NCBI GenBank assembly: GCA_031280065.1
Contig: JAITHH010000077.1
Span: 1 to 7,181 of the forward strand
Length of the DNA stretch: 7,181 nt
Reading direction: 5' to 3'
DNA from: Treponema sp.
GTDB taxonomy: Bacteria; Spirochaetota; Spirochaetia; Treponematales; Breznakiellaceae
Program-made: the position numbers and the translations under genes
Notes under the pieces: model-generated
Seen by the model: the letters and a program-made list of their open reading frames with translations, nothing else
The model's database searches: none
What the model was told of the DNA's origin: nothing
Shown: in pieces, positions 6,886-7,181 of the stretch
Layout of the letters: every line of letters begins with the position of its first letter
Position numbering within the stretch: position 1 is the stretch's first letter

Positions 6886-6896
6886 TTCTTCATCAG

Positions 6897-6969
6897 CGCG
6901 GGGTAGAGCAGTTGGCAGCTCGTCGGGCTCATAACCCGGAGGTCGCAGGTTCGAGTCCTGCCTCCGCTA
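6897..6969 (+). tRNA. Initiator tRNA-fMet (anticodon CAT)
   Basis: A full 73-base cloverleaf can be drawn. The acceptor CGCGGGG (6897-6903) faces CTCCGCT (6962-6968), with discriminator A6969. The D arm is GAGC/GCTC with loop AGTTGGCA. The anticodon arm is TCGGG/CCCGG with loop CTCATAA (anticodon CAT at 6930-6932). The T arm is GCAGG/CCTGC with loop TTCGAGT. Two initiator hallmarks are visible: position 1 does not pair with 72 (C1 opposite T72), and three G-C pairs (GGG/CCC) close the anticodon stem. CCA is not encoded (the next bases are ACG) and must be added by nucleotidyltransferase. The gene stands alone with its own promoter and terminator. Confidence 0.95.
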
Positions 6970-6971
6970 AC

Positions 6972-7019
6972 GGCTTGTAATTCATTGTATGGCAATGGGT
7001 TGCAAGCCTTTTTTGTTTT
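6972..7019 (+). terminator. Rho-independent terminator of tRNA-fMet
   Basis: GGCTTGTAATTCATTG (6972-6987) and CAATGGGTTGCAAGCC (6993-7008) form a 16-bp stem, in which three positions are G-U wobbles in RNA. The loop is TATGG, and TTTTTTGTTTT follows directly. It begins 2 bases after the tRNA, so it will end the transcript and leave a short trailer. Confidence 0.88.
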
Positions 7020-7077
7020 CTACGGGGCGAATGGGGGGCGCAGTCATGTCCGTTCTTTACCAGCCGGAGATTTGAGC

Positions 7078-7111
7078 GTATACCGTAAAATATGAACTCG
7101 ATGTATACCGT
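7078..7111 (+). repeat. Direct repeat GTATACCGT x2 at a small-gene start (possible operator)
   Basis: The 9-mer GTATACCGT occurs at 7078-7086 and again at 7103-7111, 25 bases apart, flanking the ATG at 7092. Its core GTATAC is palindromic. The first copy overlaps a possible -10 (TATACC 7079-7084) placed 17 bases after TTTACC (7056-7061). Toxin-antitoxin operons commonly bind their own product at such sites; here this is only inference. Confidence 0.3.
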
Positions 7112-7181
7112 GAATACAGACGATCTTACCCCGCAGTTTATCACGATGCTGAAACAGGCGTACCCCGGCAAAACCGTTGAG
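7092..7181 (+). CDS. N-terminus of a small protein, possibly an antitoxin (3' partial)
   Basis: An ATG at 7092 opens a frame still open at the window end (30 codons, starting MNSMYTVNTDDLTPQFITML and ending with a KTVE). An in-frame TAA at 7086-7088 rules out a longer N-terminus; ATG 7101 is an alternative start. The pattern is a short strand, then D-L-x-x-x-F-I-x-x-L-K-x-x-[YF]-P-G-K-x-[IV]-E. It resembles the start of small RelB/Phd-type antitoxins that begin with a strand and a helix, such as those in mobile toxin-antitoxin modules. No good Shine-Dalgarno is close to the start (GGAGA at 7066-7070 is about 21 bases away). The assignment is tentative because most of the gene is missing. Confidence 0.45.
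   Translation, partial: MNSMYTVNTDDLTPQFITMLKQAYPGKTVE

Noticed and set aside
6945..6972. tRNA-fMet 3' end as an attachment site for the left-hand R-M island
   Set aside because: No copy of the tRNA 3' end occurs near 1680; only a six-base CGCAGG match is present, as expected by chance.
6929..7171. Minus-strand 80-residue ORF ending in EAGLEPATSGL
   Set aside because: Its C-terminus is the antisense translation of the tRNA T-arm and its body is antisense to the terminator. This peptide pattern is a known artefact of tRNA genes.

Overview
The window reads as bacterial chromosome in three blocks that differ sharply in base composition. By eye, the left block (about 1-1680) is AT-rich and the middle block (about 1700-6760) is strongly GC-rich (roughly 60% or more). 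The right end holds a tRNA gene and the start of another small gene. The sequence does not fix the organism. A spirochaete (Treponema-like) host is my guess, from the general look of the proteins and the tRNA, and should be treated as weak.

Left block, plus strand: the C-terminal 500 codons of an Eco57I-type (type IIG or PglX-like) adenine-N6 DNA methyltransferase/restriction protein with an NPPY motif and a TaqI-like specificity region. A small second ORF follows, whose ribosome binding site overlaps the first gene's stop codon. Its native-looking part stops near base 1680, where GC-rich core DNA begins. From there its frame runs on by chance through the antisense of the next gene. This looks like the edge of an accessory island that cut off the last gene of the R-M operon.

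Middle block, minus strand, transcribed from right to left: an Ppx/GppA-family exopolyphosphatase with an HD domain, then polyphosphate kinase 1 (ppk1; ATGA stop-start overlap), then an RlmI-type 23S rRNA m5C methyltransferase (GTG start 3 bases past the ppk stop, with its ribosome binding site inside the end of ppk). They form a tightly packed, probably translationally coupled operon. It pairs synthesis and breakdown of polyphosphate with a ribosome modification enzyme. 

Right end, plus strand: an initiator tRNA-fMet gene diverges from the ppx operon. It has its own good sigma70-type promoter and a strong 16-bp-stem terminator. The window ends inside a short ORF that resembles the N-terminus of small antitoxin-type proteins.

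I found no CRISPR array, rRNA, transposase or clearly new multi-gene system. The most useful leads are the island junction with its truncated gene, the composition break inside the R-M gene, the 1:72 mismatch of the initiator tRNA, the possibly leaderless ppx transcript and the putative antitoxin at the edge.
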